A DNA stretch of 64,000 nucleotides, taken from Mesotaenium endlicherianum. Its lineage: Eukaryota; Streptophyta; Zygnematophyceae; Zygnematales; Mesotaeniaceae. The stretch lies in NCBI GenBank assembly GCA_009602735.1, contig WELA01011855.1, positions 366,254 to 430,253 of the forward strand, written 5' to 3'. Positions 53,467 to 63,532 of the stretch are shown one piece after another. Each line of letters opens with the position of its first letter. Position 1 is the stretch's first letter. The translations under genes were made by a program, and so were the position numbers. Below the pieces are notes generated by a model, which worked only from the letters and a program-made list of their open reading frames with translations, did no database searches and was not told the origin of the DNA.

Positions 53467-55225
53467 GATCCGGAAAGTTTGAGGAAGCTTCCCCGCATTC
53501 CTTGGCACTAGACGGTTGTGATCTGCCTGCTCGGCAGCCGTTACGTCCACAGCCTTTTCAGGCATCAACTTCTCACCTTTGCAGACGGTCTTTTCTGCAA
53601 TATCTGCATCATAGTAGACATTGGGCGCATTTAGTTTCGCAAACTGAGCTTTCAACTCAGCGATTTCTGCACTCATAGCTTCATACTTCTGGTTACCCTC
53701 GCGGTTACCAGAGCCACCCTTTTCTTTCTTTTTTTCCTTGTCTGCCTCTTTCATGGCAGCATTTGCCCATGGTGGCTTTAAATTTGGGTTCTTAGACCAA
53801 CACTCATTGTCTGAGTGTCCCTTCTTGCTGCAATGTGCACATATTTGGGCCTTGCTAACAGATAGTTGCTTAGCATCTGGGTACGGCAAACTTATTGAAA
53901 GACCCGCTCTTTTTCTTAAACTAAAAATTAGAGCTGTTGGCCTTAGGCGGAGAGGATTCCTCCCTCCTCTCAGGAGCCATAAGCGTCCTGGAAGCCTCCT
54001 TGTACCACATTTTACCTTCTTTAACATTGCGTGCTATTTCAGCCGCCTCGTTGATGTCCCAATCAATCCCGTGCTTTGCAAACAGGTGTGGTCTGACTTC
54101 ACGATCTGTTTCCTTGCCCAAGCACAACAGAAACTTGTCAGCCACTATTCTGGGTTCGTATATTTTTGCCTTTTTGGCGAGGTCTCCCAATCTGAATTTG
54201 ACCTCCATGACTGTCTCGTTCTTCTGAAGGACAAAATGCACATAACGGTGCACCTTAAGACTGCGATCCTTTGGGAATCGTGCTTCAAGCAACTTAAAGA
54301 AACGGCGCAGACAATGTTCGGGGTCTAGCTGGTCATCCCCAGCCTCCATATCCTTACGACAGCTAGCCAAGGCTTGCACATGGCTTGCCTCTGTCGTGGC
54401 GCTATCGCATTGCTGACCATGAAGAGGTGCAGCTCTGCGCGTTACTCGTTCCTGAGCATTAGGAATCTTTTTCAGACAGGTCTGCACACACCTTTTGCAA
54501 CTCTGCGACAGAGCATTTTGAGTAGCAGCCCTTCGCTGACCCTCAGTGAGTTGCCTCATGGCCTCTGTTAATTCATGTGTTAGTGCAGCTAAGTTTATGC
54601 TCTCAACAAGTGCAGTTGTCACTGTTCTTCCTGAAGATAAAGCAGTCATTTGGACTTTCGCAGCCTCTTTCTGGATTTTCAAATCCCTTGCCCTTTTCTG
54701 TTTTCCAAATGCCCATTCCTGGGTGAGATCCTCATCCTTCCGGAATTGGCGATATAGCAGCAGGGCATCCTTGTCCAAGTACTGAACCAAGCCTATAAAT
54801 GTGACAGATTGCGTATAAGAAGAATCCTTCCGAATCTTCTCAAAGAATTCTGTCCAATAGATCTCATCAAACTCTTCAAAAGTGAGATCGTTTCCGCTGG
54901 TTTGTCCGCTAAAACACTTTGCAGACAGCTTGAACTTAGGATTTTCATCCCGATCATCACCGGCCATTTTGAACGATGACCAGGACTCACTGACTCTTCC
55001 CCACACGTCTTGCTCTCTGCCCAAATCGGGTGCACAGGCTCGTGTGTTATCCGGGTTCTCACCGCTTGCGGAGATATGACGAGACTCGTCTCTCGACGGT
55101 TGCTCACTCCACCGGTTGTCAGTATGCTCAGACGTCTCATTTCCTTGTGGACTCTGGCTAGAATCAAAACCTTCTGCAGGCTCCACAGAGTGGTAGAGTC
55201 TTCCACTCCTCAATTGCATATACAA
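53467..55225 (-). pseudogene. MT-C Gag
   Basis: Start MYMQLRSGRLYHSVEP at 55225. The capsid-like region (LRRFFKLLEARFPKDRSLKV, RLGDLAKKAKIYEPRIVADK) follows the pattern of MT-A/B Gag. One zinc knuckle (CAHCSKKGHSDNEC) lies at about 53830, after a frameshift near 53940-54000. A lysine/glutamate-rich stretch (KEADKEKKKEKGG) and a heptad-like helix (SAEIAELKAQFAKL) follow. The ORF is otherwise long (434 residues before the shift). Role as other Gags. Confidence 0.8.
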
Positions 55226-55825
55226 TTAAATTTCTCCAAGTCCCCTTCCAGGTTGAACACCGGCAGCCTTCACAACCCTCAATCCCCAACTGACTTGGGA
55301 ATTCTTGTTCACCTGAACCAATCAACAAGTTCTCAGAAGTAGGACAGAAGCCTCTTATTTTCACACAGGCTTTCACCCAGATTGAGGGTTTACAGAATGA
55401 ACAAGTTTGTGGTTTGCAGAAATCACGTCTAAGCAGCTTAACAGGCAATGCCAGATTCAGAGAAAGTCGCCCTTCAAGACTTTCGCTTAACTTTCACAAG
55501 TCACAGCTTACAAAATTCTAAAACTGCACATCTATGCTGGCCTGGTCTGAGCTCTTCGCTCAACACCGCGCCTTAACATCTCTTCACTGCTCGGCTGGGC
55601 TCACTCAGTTCTTCACTGAAAGCTTTACTTGTTAATACTACTCTTGCTATCAGTAATTCGACAACTGAGACTTCCGAGAACTTGGAAACTAACACAGCAC
55701 CCACCATTTTAAGTGACCCTCGCACGCTTGTGGCGTTTGACCCAAATCTGTGCTAATCTCCTAACAGATTCTATTCTGCAGCTCTCTACTTTCTACCAGC
55801 GAGATCCTCTCTTGGGAATCCCTGA
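55226..55825 (-). other. MT-C 5' region upstream of gag
   Basis: No frame, and no similarity recognised to the A/B repeats of MT-A/B or to LTR-A, C or D. It may hold the start of MT-C's own terminal repeat, cut by E4 at 55826. CCTGA at 55821-55825 would be the left target copy of E4. Confidence 0.4.
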
Positions 55826-56569
55826 TGTAAGGACATAGGTTTATAAAGTGCAGTTTTGAGTTTCATGAAAGTATGTTTTGATTGTATAGTAGTGTAAAGT
55901 GCATTTTTGTGATCATTTTGATACAAAATTCATTGAATTTGGTTAAGTATTGAGAGAGTTATGGATTTTCAAAGTTTAATTAGTTTTGAGGTCGGTTGAC
56001 GACTGTCCTTAATTCACGGTGAGCGCGACCGTCGGATTGACCGACAGCGTCGAGCAATCTGGCCCGTTAGAATGAACTCGAAACTTCACGTAAGTTTGGC
56101 TAACACGGAGTGCCGACTTGGTCGATTTACCTAGAAGTTTTGGTTTAGCCTAGCGCGTCTAAGATAGAATATTCTAGTAATGTCGATGCATGTATGTGGA
56201 CGTCAATTCGGCCCGACACGTCAGATTAGACTGATCTGGCTCACTCACAAATATTATGGAAGGGACGATTTGACGAACACTTCAGAAAATCCGTAGCTTC
56301 CTCCTAGGGAGGAGCACTTAGGCAGAAAATTATAAATAGGCATAACTTCTTTGTTTCTTATCAGTTTTCACTTTTGTAAATTTCTACGGGTTTGTAATGA
56401 CAAGGCCTTTCATCCTACATTGTTTGTGAGCAATTTCTTGCTACTCAAGATATTGAGTAATTTTCCTAAGCGTTCTTAGTGATATGCCGCAGCACTCTTT
56501 AGTATGATTGCAACTAGTTCTTTTCCTCGTGAGTCACTACGCTTCCACTAGGGTACTCAGTCCCTTTCA
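55826..56569 (+). mobile_element. LTR-D, 5' LTR of E4
   Basis: 744 bp, TGTAAGGACATAGG to CAGTCCCTTTCA, followed by a primer binding site. A tATAAATAggc motif at about 56329 could be the TATA box for the element transcript. Confidence 0.9.
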
Positions 56570-56572
56570 TCT

Positions 56573-56584
56573 GGTGTCGGAGCT
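56573..56584 (+). promoter_or_regulatory. Primer binding site of E4
   Basis: TGGTGTCGGAGC, three bases after the LTR end, close to the initiator-tRNA-Met complement TGGTATCAGAGC. Confidence 0.8.
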
Positions 56585-56606
56585 GGGCTAGTTTGCATAT
56601 TATATT

Positions 56607-57638
56607 ATGGAGTCGCAGCCGGCAGCTGGAGGAGGCGAACATGTCGAGCATGTTGAGCGCGCGGGACAACGGGCAGCACCAACAATGACCAGAGAGCAAC
56701 AAGAAATGCAGGCGATGCTAAGGCAAATGGCAAATGCAATCGGAGGAGAAGTCTACGCCCAATTTCAACAAAATATGCGCGCGGAGGTGGAGAGGATGGT
56801 GCAAGTTGTTGTTGGGAATGTCGCTTCGACGAGTTCGGCACCTGCACCTGTTGTACCACCAATCCATGTTAATCCAGTGGTGCAACCAGTTGTTCCACCC
56901 GCATCGGGAGTGCGTGCGCCTAAGCCAGAAGTTAATACTGGAGAGCGTGGATCGCCGCCTGTTCATCAATGGATTTTTGGAGTGAAGAAGTTTATGGAGT
57001 ATTCTGCGCTCACGCCCGACAGGCAAGTCGCCTTTGTCATAACTTTGTTGCAGAAGAGTGCTGGAGCTTGGTATGAACGAGAAGAGCAGCTGTTTGGAGT
57101 TCCTGCTATTGTTGATCAGCTATTTGAAGGCTTGAAGAGGCAATTTCAACCTATTGCACCCGAGGCTACTGCTCAAGATCTATTGGTGCGCCTTCGTCAA
57201 CGAGCATGCGTTCAAGAGTATGTATCGCGCTTCAACAAGCTGGTGCTTCAATGTCCATCTATGCACGAGTCGGAGGTGATGGACAAGTTCAAGAGGGGAC
57301 TCAAGCCAACTGTGGCCAAGGAAGTGGCGCTCAAGGACCCTACCAGTCTTGGAGAAATGATGGCATTGGCAACAAGGGTCGACGCTGTGGAGTATAGTCG
57401 GAGGCAGTGGGGCAGCCACAACTTTGGAGGATATCGACACTTTGGATCTCAAGCGCCAAGCACGAATATTCAAGGTCCAGTACCTATGGAGTTAGGAGTT
57501 GTCCAAAACCAGCGCAGGCAACAGAAGTACAAGCCGAGAGGACCCTGCTATAATTGTGGCAAGCTTGGGCATCTGGCTCGAGATTGTCATGTGAAGGCGA
57601 AGCAACCTCAACAGCAGGAAAAAAGAGGACGCCAGTAA
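56607..57638 (+). CDS. E4 Gag
   Basis: 343 residues from ATG 56607 ([20 protein letters not shown]). A retrotransposon capsid domain covers residues 110-260 ([66 protein letters not shown]). One knuckle [14 protein letters not shown] is at about 314-327. Intact. It overlaps the pol frame, which is -1 relative to it, by 85 bases. An A6 run at about 57619-57624 lies in the overlap, though its phase does not form a classic slippery heptamer. Confidence 0.9.
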   Translation: MESQPAAGGGEHVEHVERAGQRAAPTMTREQQEMQAMLRQMANAIGGEVYAQFQQNMRAEVERMVQVVVGNVASTSSAPAPVVPPIHVNPVVQPVVPPASGVRAPKPEVNTGERGSPPVHQWIFGVKKFMEYSALTPDRQVAFVITLLQKSAGAWYEREEQLFGVPAIVDQLFEGLKRQFQPIAPEATAQDLLVRLRQRACVQEYVSRFNKLVLQCPSMHESEVMDKFKRGLKPTVAKEVALKDPTSLGEMMALATRVDAVEYSRRQWGSHNFGGYRHFGSQAPSTNIQGPVPMELGVVQNQRRQQKYKPRGPCYNCGKLGHLARDCHVKAKQPQQQEKRGRQ

Positions 57639-59525
57639 GTCGTTCTGGGGTGTCTATTGGCATGAAGACGAGACCTCACAAGGAGGTTGTCCCCAGGAGC
57701 CTGCCGAGAAGCAAAGGACGAGACGTTGACAAGCCTATTATCGTGGAAGGAGTAGTCGACGGCAACAAGGCGAAGTGTATGGTCGACAGTGGCGCAAGTG
57801 CAAACTTTGTGCACAAGAAGCTGGTGAAAGAGTGGCGAATCCCTGTGCAGAAGCATTATGAGCCTAAGGAGGCAATTTTGGCAAATGGGCAGAGACTCAA
57901 GTGTGGTGCACCTACGGAAGCTATTCACGTGGAAGTAGCGGGGCACCGGAGTAAGAAATGTTTGGAGAAGGCAGAGTTAGGTCACCATGAGGTGATTTTG
58001 GGCCGACCATGGCTAAGGAAAGCCAACCCTCAAGTGCACTGGAGCACAGGACAAGTGAAAGTCCAAGGGCGTGATGGTCGAATGGAGACAGCGAAACAGG
58101 TGGAGGTAAATACGACCACAAGTAACTGTCTTCTGTCGAGCTTGCAAGTTAAGAAGCTATGCAGGGCGAATCAGGTGAAGGAGATGTACCTTGTTTCGGT
58201 GGCCCTGGCCAGGTCATCAGATGGAGCAAGCGTGAATCCTAACAGCCTGGGCGAATGTACATCGCCGGAGGAGCAAGTAGTGGTGTCTGATCCCCTTGCT
58301 CAGAAGGAGCAGAGCCCAACTGCTCAAGAGAAGAAGCCTGTTGAGATGGCTGCCCAAATTAAGGCGCTGTTGGAGGAGTTCAAGTGCGTGTTTTCTGAGG
58401 AGCTACATGCAGGATTACCTCCACAGAGAGCTATGGAGCACAAGATCGAGTTGGAACCAGGGAGCAAACCACCAGTGAGACCCGCCTATCGACAATCGTT
58501 TGCGGAGTTGGATGAGTTGAAGAAGCAGCTGACAGAGTTATTGGTGAAGGGATTCATCCGACCCAGCGAGTCTCCATTTGCAGCGCCAGTCTTATTTGTG
58601 AAGAAGAAGAAGGATGGGACTATGAGGATGTGTGTCGATTACCGGGCTCTCAACAAGGTCACCATCAAGAACAGGTACCCACTTCCACGAGTGGACAAGT
58701 TAATTGACAGGCTTGTCGGGGCAAAGTATTTCTCGAAGATTGATTTGAGGAGTGGCTATCACCAGGTACGGATTGTGGAAGGAGACATTCAGAAGACTGC
58801 CTTCAGGACTCGTTATGGCTTATTTGAGTTCACAGTCATGCCTTTTGGATTGTCTAATGCACCTGCTACATTCATGGGACTCATAAATAGTATCTTCAGA
58901 CCCTACTGGAACCAGTTTGTGGTGGTATTTTTGGACGACATCTTGATTTATTTGAAGACCTTGGAAGAGCATGTGGAGCATGTGAGGAAGGTGTTGGAGG
59001 TCTTGAGAGATCAAAAGTTGTATGGGAAGATGAGCAAGTGCGACTTCTGTCTCAATGAAGTCAAATTTCTTGGACATATAGTGGGAGCTGAAGGAGTCAA
59101 GGTGGAGCAGAAGAGGGTGCAAGCAGTCAGAGAATGGCCGGTGCCTGCTGATATTCATCAACTCAGGAGTTTCCTCGGCATGGCAAATTATTATCGACGT
59201 TTCATTGAAGGATTTGCCAAGGTGTGTGCACCGCTCACGATCATGTTGAAGAAGCAGGAGAAGTGGCTATGGGATGACAAGGAGCAGCAAGCCCTTGAGA
59301 AGATTAAGGAGCTGTTGACACAGGCACCTGTGTTGGCAATTGCAAGTCCAGAGCTTCCTTTCACCATCATCACGGATGCATCAAATTTCGAAGTGGGAGC
59401 CATTCTTCTCCAAGACCAGGGCAAAGGATTGCAGCCTGTGGCATATGAGAGCAGGAAGTTGAGTCCTGCGGAGCAGAATTATACAGCACACAAGCGGGAG
59501 ATGTTGGCTGTTATCCAAGCTTTGA
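57554..59525 (+). CDS. E4 Pol: protease, RT, first part of RNase H
   Basis: About 657 codons open before the inserted LTR. Protease: [20 protein letters not shown] at about 57778, [79 protein letters not shown] with the catalytic DD at about 58935. RNase H starts [17 protein letters not shown] and [13 protein letters not shown], then is interrupted. No stop or frameshift before that, so RT could have been active recently. The track frame runs a few codons into the LTR. Confidence 0.92.
59521..59525. repeat. 5-bp target duplication TTTGA, left copy
   Basis: TTTGA before the inverted solo LTR-D; repeated at 60271-60275. Confidence 0.92.
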
Positions 59526-60270
59526 TGAAAAGGGCAGAGTGCCCTAGTGGAAGCGTAGTAACTCACGAGGAAAGGAACTAGTTGCAATCATACTAGAGAG
59601 TGCAACGGCATATCACTAACAAAGCTTAGCAAAAATAGTCAACATTTTGAGTAGCAAGAAACTGCTCACAAATGATGTAGGATGGAAGGCCTTGTCATTA
59701 CCAACCCGTAGAAATTTACAGAAGTAAAAATTGATAAGAAACAAAGAAGTTATGCCTATTTATAATTTTCTGCCTAAGTGCTCCTCCCTAGGAGGAAGCT
59801 ACGGATTTTCCTAAGTGTTCGTCAAATCGTCCCTTCCAGAATATTCGTGAGTAAGCCAGATCAGTCTGATCTGACGTGTCGGGGCCGAATTGACGTTCAC
59901 ATACATGCATTGACATTACTAGAATATTCTATCTTAGACGCGCTAGGCTAAATCGAAAGAACTAGGTAAATCAACCTAGTCGGCACTCCGCGTCAGCCGA
60001 ACTTACGTGAAGGTTCGAGTTCACACTAACGGGCCAGATTGCTCGACGCTGTTGGTCAATCCTACGGTCGCGCTCACCGCGAATTAAGGACAGTCGTCAA
60101 TCGACCTCAAAACTAATTAAACTTCGGAAATCCGTAACTCTCTCAATACTTGACCAAATTCGATGAACTTTATATCAAATTGACCACAAAAATGCACTCT
60201 ACGTTAATACACAATCAGAACATACTTCTATGAAACTCAAAAATGCACTTTATAAACCTATGACCTTACA
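59526..60270 (-). mobile_element. Solo LTR-D inside E4 RNase H
   Basis: 745 bp, plus strand TGAAAAGGGCAGAG to GACCTTACA, opposite in orientation to E4's own LTR. Perfect TTTGA duplications. Removing it joins LAVIQAL to LRIWRCYVDERKV in frame. Confidence 0.93.
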
Positions 60271-60676
60271 TTTGAGGATTTGGCGATGTTATGTGGACGA
60301 AAGGAAGGTGATTATCACGACCGACCACAAGAGCTTGGAGAAGTTTATAACGCAGCCAACGTTGACACCAAGACAGGCAAGGTGGATGGAATTTCTGCAA
60401 CAGTGTGATCACAAGATTGAGTACTTACCTGGGAAGATCAACCCTGCAGACGCTTTATCCAGGAGGTGTGACCTTGCAGCTATCTCAGTCATCAAAGGGA
60501 GTATGGACTTCAAGAAGAAGCTTTAGAGAGGTTATGAGGAGGACCCAGAGTTTGCTGATGGTGGAGCAGCTGAGTTCAACTCGGTTATGCACAAGAAGGA
60601 CGGCATATGGTACTATGGTGATTCCAAGAGAGTGGTGGTACCTGACATCAAGGAGCTACGAGACTTACTACTTGCG
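60271..60676 (+). pseudogene. E4 RNase H end and start of the integrase region
   Basis: Continues RNase H: CYVDERKVIITTDHKSLEKF and EYLPGKINPADALSRR. A TAG at 60522-60524 stops the frame after DFKKKL, in phase with RGYEEDPEF, the usual spacer leading to integrase. It reads DIKELRDLLLA up to the E5 insertion at 60677. Integrase and the 3' LTR of E4 are not in the window. Confidence 0.82.
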
Positions 60677-61510
60677 TGTAATGAATCAGTATATTAGTGG
60701 ATATAATATTCATTTAAATATAATAGTTAATTAAGTTCAGCCTGCTAAACTTTAGTTAATAGTCAGTCTGCTGGACTTTACATAATTATCAGATTCATTA
60801 CACGCAAGTAGTAAGTCTCGTAGCTCATTTAAATATAATAGTTAATTAAGTTCAGCCTGCTAAACTTTAGTTAATAGTCAGTCTGCTGGACTTTACATAA
60901 TTATCAGTTTAATGACTCGGCCAAAAGCAGCAGGCTGAAGTCAACTTAAGTCAGCTTCCTGACACATTCTTTGACAGCAAGCTGACTTCCGTACTCGGTA
61001 GCAGCGAACCGCCTTGATATGCATCTAAGTGCGATATGCTAGATGAATAGCCAGATGACATCCCTATGATGGATGGCTATTCGGGATGATGGGAGATGGC
61101 GGTGGATTTGGTTAACCGAGGTCCTACCAACGTGGTTAACTCCCGGGTAGGCGGTGCCATCGCACTGACCGCTGAACAGTAAACTCATTCCATGTAACTA
61201 CGCTAGGCATTGCTCTCGAGTTCGGCATTCGGAAACGAGGCCAACTCTCTTGTACAGCTTACTGAGAGAACTCTGAATCCAAGGCGAGAAGCCATTGATA
61301 CGCACTGTCTTCTAACCTTGCTTATGTATGAGTTTACTGATTTGCATCATTGATGCTAGTTTACTCGCATTTGACTTACGAGTATTATTCCCTGCTAGTG
61401 TATTGTCCTTTGCCGTTTAACTAGTTAACGGAAATACCATAAAGATTACTTGCTGATATAAAGATCTTTATTAATTGTTAATCGCCTATTTGGTAAGTCG
61501 ATTCATTTCA
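60677..61510 (+). mobile_element. LTR-C, 5' LTR of E5
   Basis: 834 bp, TGTAATGAATCAG to GATTCATTTCA, followed by a primer binding site. It carries an extra block: a 35-bp inverted copy (60792-60826) of 60653-60687, flanked by an 81-bp direct repeat (60712-60792 and 60827-60907). Without it the LTR is about 720 bp. Confidence 0.9.
60792..60826. repeat. Inverted copy of the LTR/target junction
   Basis: 35 bases, reverse complement of 60653-60687, which spans the end of E4 sequence and the first 11 bases of LTR-C. It is embedded within the same LTR. Confidence 0.9.
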
Positions 61511-61511
61511 G

Positions 61512-61523
61512 TGGTATCGGAGC
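61512..61523 (+). promoter_or_regulatory. Primer binding site of E5
   Basis: TGGTATCGGAGC, one base after the LTR, differs by one base from the initiator-tRNA-Met complement TGGTATCAGAGC. Confidence 0.85.
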
Positions 61524-61544
61524 AGTTATCACAGTCTTCTTTGT

Positions 61545-63023
61545 ATGGTAAGGACAAGGTCTCAAACTAGCAACTCCCGAGACATGGAGAACCAGGATAA
61601 CGAGAATGTCGAAAACCAGGCGGAAAGCCATGTAGCGGGAAACCGTACCTATTCGGAAGCAGTAGCGGACCCTGCAGCTAGGGAGGCTGCAGATGCGGCA
61701 ACTGCTATTGCCTCAGTCGCAGCTCAGCAAGCTGAGGAGGAGATAGCCAGACTAGAAGCTGAACAAGTAGCAAAGGCCGCTGAAGATATACAAAGGAGGG
61801 AAGGACAGCCAGCTGACGAGCGCACTGTTGAAGAACTTATGGCATCAAGGGCCAATGTTCTGAACCCACTTCCTGTCGTACAACTCAATGTACCCCTAGG
61901 TCAAATACGTGGCCGGCTGAATGCGGCAGGAATTGCTGCTGCAGGAGCAAGAGGGATTGTTGAGGACACTACTCAGCGAGTAGATGCCAATGCTGCTGCT
62001 GCATTTGCTAATCTACCACCCCAAAATGTAGACTTGGGAGCATTGTTCGTTCAGATGCAGTCGCAAATGGCGACCATGTATCAGTCCCAGCAGGAGGACA
62101 AAAGAATCATAATGTCCCTACTCCGGGACAGAGACCAACTGGGGTCTCACACCACTAGTGGTGGTGGCCGAGGGCCTAGTAAGCCCAAGCCGAAACCTCC
62201 CCAGGACTATGATCCTGAGGGAAACAGAAAATATTACCTGATCAAGTTTCTCGCGGATGTTGAGCAGTGGCTGGAGAACTACCCAGAACTGCAAGATTAC
62301 GAGAAGGTCAGGCACACCGGTGCGCTACTGAAAGGCAGTGCCGCAGACTGGTGGCTTTACTGGAAAGAAGAGCGTAAGGCTCGGCAACTCGGTGACCCTA
62401 CGTGGGTAGAGTTTGTCGAGAAGTTGCATGAGAAGTTTGATGTCATCAACCAGCAGGAGAAAGCTATCTATGCGATGATCTCCCTGACACTGAAGCAGAC
62501 CACTTCAGTTGCTGAGTTTGCTCAAAAGTTCCAAGAGAACATGATGAAGCAGCCTGATTTGCCAGAACGGTATAGGATAGCATACTTCAGGTATGGCTTG
62601 AAATCCGAGGTCTCTGGTCATTTTGCTGAGAAAAAGTATGAGAAACTGGCTGACTTGATCCAGGATGCTGACGCCTGGGATCAGCAGCAGTTCAATCACA
62701 AGCGCCAGAGTAACGCTTTGGTGTCTAAGATTGTCAAAAAGCCCCACGGTTCCTACAATGCAGTTGAAGGAGACCAGGCTGAGGATAATCAGGGTGATGA
62801 ATATGAGTATGAGTACAATGCTATTCAGTCTAGAGGTAGAGGTGGTCCCTCTCGAGGTGGCTATGGAAGGGGTGGTGGTAGGACTAAGCCGAGACCAGCC
62901 TCAGCAAAATCTACTTGCTACCATTGTCAGCAGAAAGGCCACTACAGAGAACAGTGTCCGGTCAAGCACCTGCCTAAGGTCGAGAGAAAAGACCAGCCTT
63001 TAAAAGACAGCAACAGTCAGTAA
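61545..63023 (+). CDS. E5 Gag
   Basis: Intact, 492 codons from ATG 61545 (MVRTRSQTSNSRDMENQDNE). The N-terminal third is Ala/Glu-rich and helical. The capsid domain covers residues 225-390 (DYDPEGNRKYYLIKFLADVE, AADWWLYWKEERKARQLGD, FVEKLHEKFDVINQQEKAIY, AYFRYGLKSEVSGHFAEKKY). An RGG-type stretch (GRGGPSRGGYGRGGG) and one knuckle CYHCQQKGHYREQC at about 459-472 follow. The stop at 63021-63023 lies in the loop of a predicted frameshift hairpin. Role: particle formation, RNA binding. Confidence 0.92.
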   Translation: MVRTRSQTSNSRDMENQDNENVENQAESHVAGNRTYSEAVADPAAREAADAATAIASVAAQQAEEEIARLEAEQVAKAAEDIQRREGQPADERTVEELMASRANVLNPLPVVQLNVPLGQIRGRLNAAGIAAAGARGIVEDTTQRVDANAAAAFANLPPQNVDLGALFVQMQSQMATMYQSQQEDKRIIMSLLRDRDQLGSHTTSGGGRGPSKPKPKPPQDYDPEGNRKYYLIKFLADVEQWLENYPELQDYEKVRHTGALLKGSAADWWLYWKEERKARQLGDPTWVEFVEKLHEKFDVINQQEKAIYAMISLTLKQTTSVAEFAQKFQENMMKQPDLPERYRIAYFRYGLKSEVSGHFAEKKYEKLADLIQDADAWDQQQFNHKRQSNALVSKIVKKPHGSYNAVEGDQAEDNQGDEYEYEYNAIQSRGRGGPSRGGYGRGGGRTKPRPASAKSTCYHCQQKGHYREQCPVKHLPKVERKDQPLKDSNSQ

Positions 63024-63040
63024 TCCAGTCTACTGACTGT
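62999..63040 (+). promoter_or_regulatory. -1 ribosomal frameshift signal at the E5 gag-pol junction
   Basis: Heptamer T TTA AAA (62999-63005) in the gag phase, a 7-base spacer, then a perfect 8-bp stem ACAGTCAG (63013-63020) / CTGACTGT (63033-63040) with a 12-base loop containing the gag stop. Slipping by -1 enters exactly the open frame of the protease. This is the classic X XXY YYZ design. Confidence 0.75.
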
Positions 63041-63532
63041 GAGGATGCTAGAGATAGTGAGTCGTCACTAGCTGCCCTCGTAGCAGGTATTATGGGTCCT
63101 GCTGAACTGGATTCACTATGCATGCCTGACAAACAGATAAAGGAGACCATCAGTAATATAGACGTCCAGAGAGTGCACACTCTGGATGCTCTTGTTCCAC
63201 CTGATGTCCAACATTTCTTTGCTACGTCAGGAGAACAATGCGAAAGTCAGGAAAAGACAGTCCCCCCTATCCTACTGCATTGCATGATTGCAGGTAGGAA
63301 GGTGAGGGCATTTGTTGACGGAGGGGCGTCACATACTTTTATCCACAAGGACTTAGTTAAGCGGCTAAGGCTGCCTACTGTCACCCAAGGGAATAGAAAA
63401 ATATTCCTTGGAGATGCCTCAAGTATCCCGGGAGGAGTTATAACAAAGCCTATTGAGGTCCAACTAGGTTCTGGCATTGCAGTTCTAACTGAAACGCTTA
63501 AGGTAAAGCAGGAGTGGCACCCTGTGTTGTAG
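63005..63532 (+). CDS. E5 Pol start: protease, with RT deleted
   Basis: The -1 frame is open from the slippery site through the protease: LHCMIAGRKVRAFVDGGASH, FIHKDLVKRLRLPT, GGVITKPIEVQLGSG. At about 63500 it jumps from ETLK to VKQEWHPVL, which in G1 lies in RNase H at 2190. Some 1.4 kb encoding the protease end and the entire RT is missing. A TAG at 63530-63532 (Tyr codon in G1) follows. E5 therefore cannot reverse transcribe itself. Confidence 0.85.
   Translation, partial: RQQQSVIQSTDCEDARDSESSLAALVAGIMGPAELDSLCMPDKQIKETISNIDVQRVHTLDALVPPDVQHFFATSGEQCESQEKTVPPILLHCMIAGRKVRAFVDGGASHTFIHKDLVKRLRLPTVTQGNRKIFLGDASSIPGGVITKPIEVQLGSGIAVLTETLKVKQEWHPVL

Larger units (their letters stand above)
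45027..55825 (-). mobile_element. MT-C, diverged methyltransferase retroelement
   Basis: On the minus strand from 55225: gag, protease, C5 methyltransferase, acidic linker, RT, RNase H, integrase, partial PHD finger. The order is the same as MT-A/B but proteins are only moderately similar and base composition is less GC-rich. It is interrupted by an LTR-C fragment (52811-~53466) and a solo LTR-D (48904-49631), and bounded by MT-D on the left and E4 on the right, so its own termini are not visible. Confidence 0.85.
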
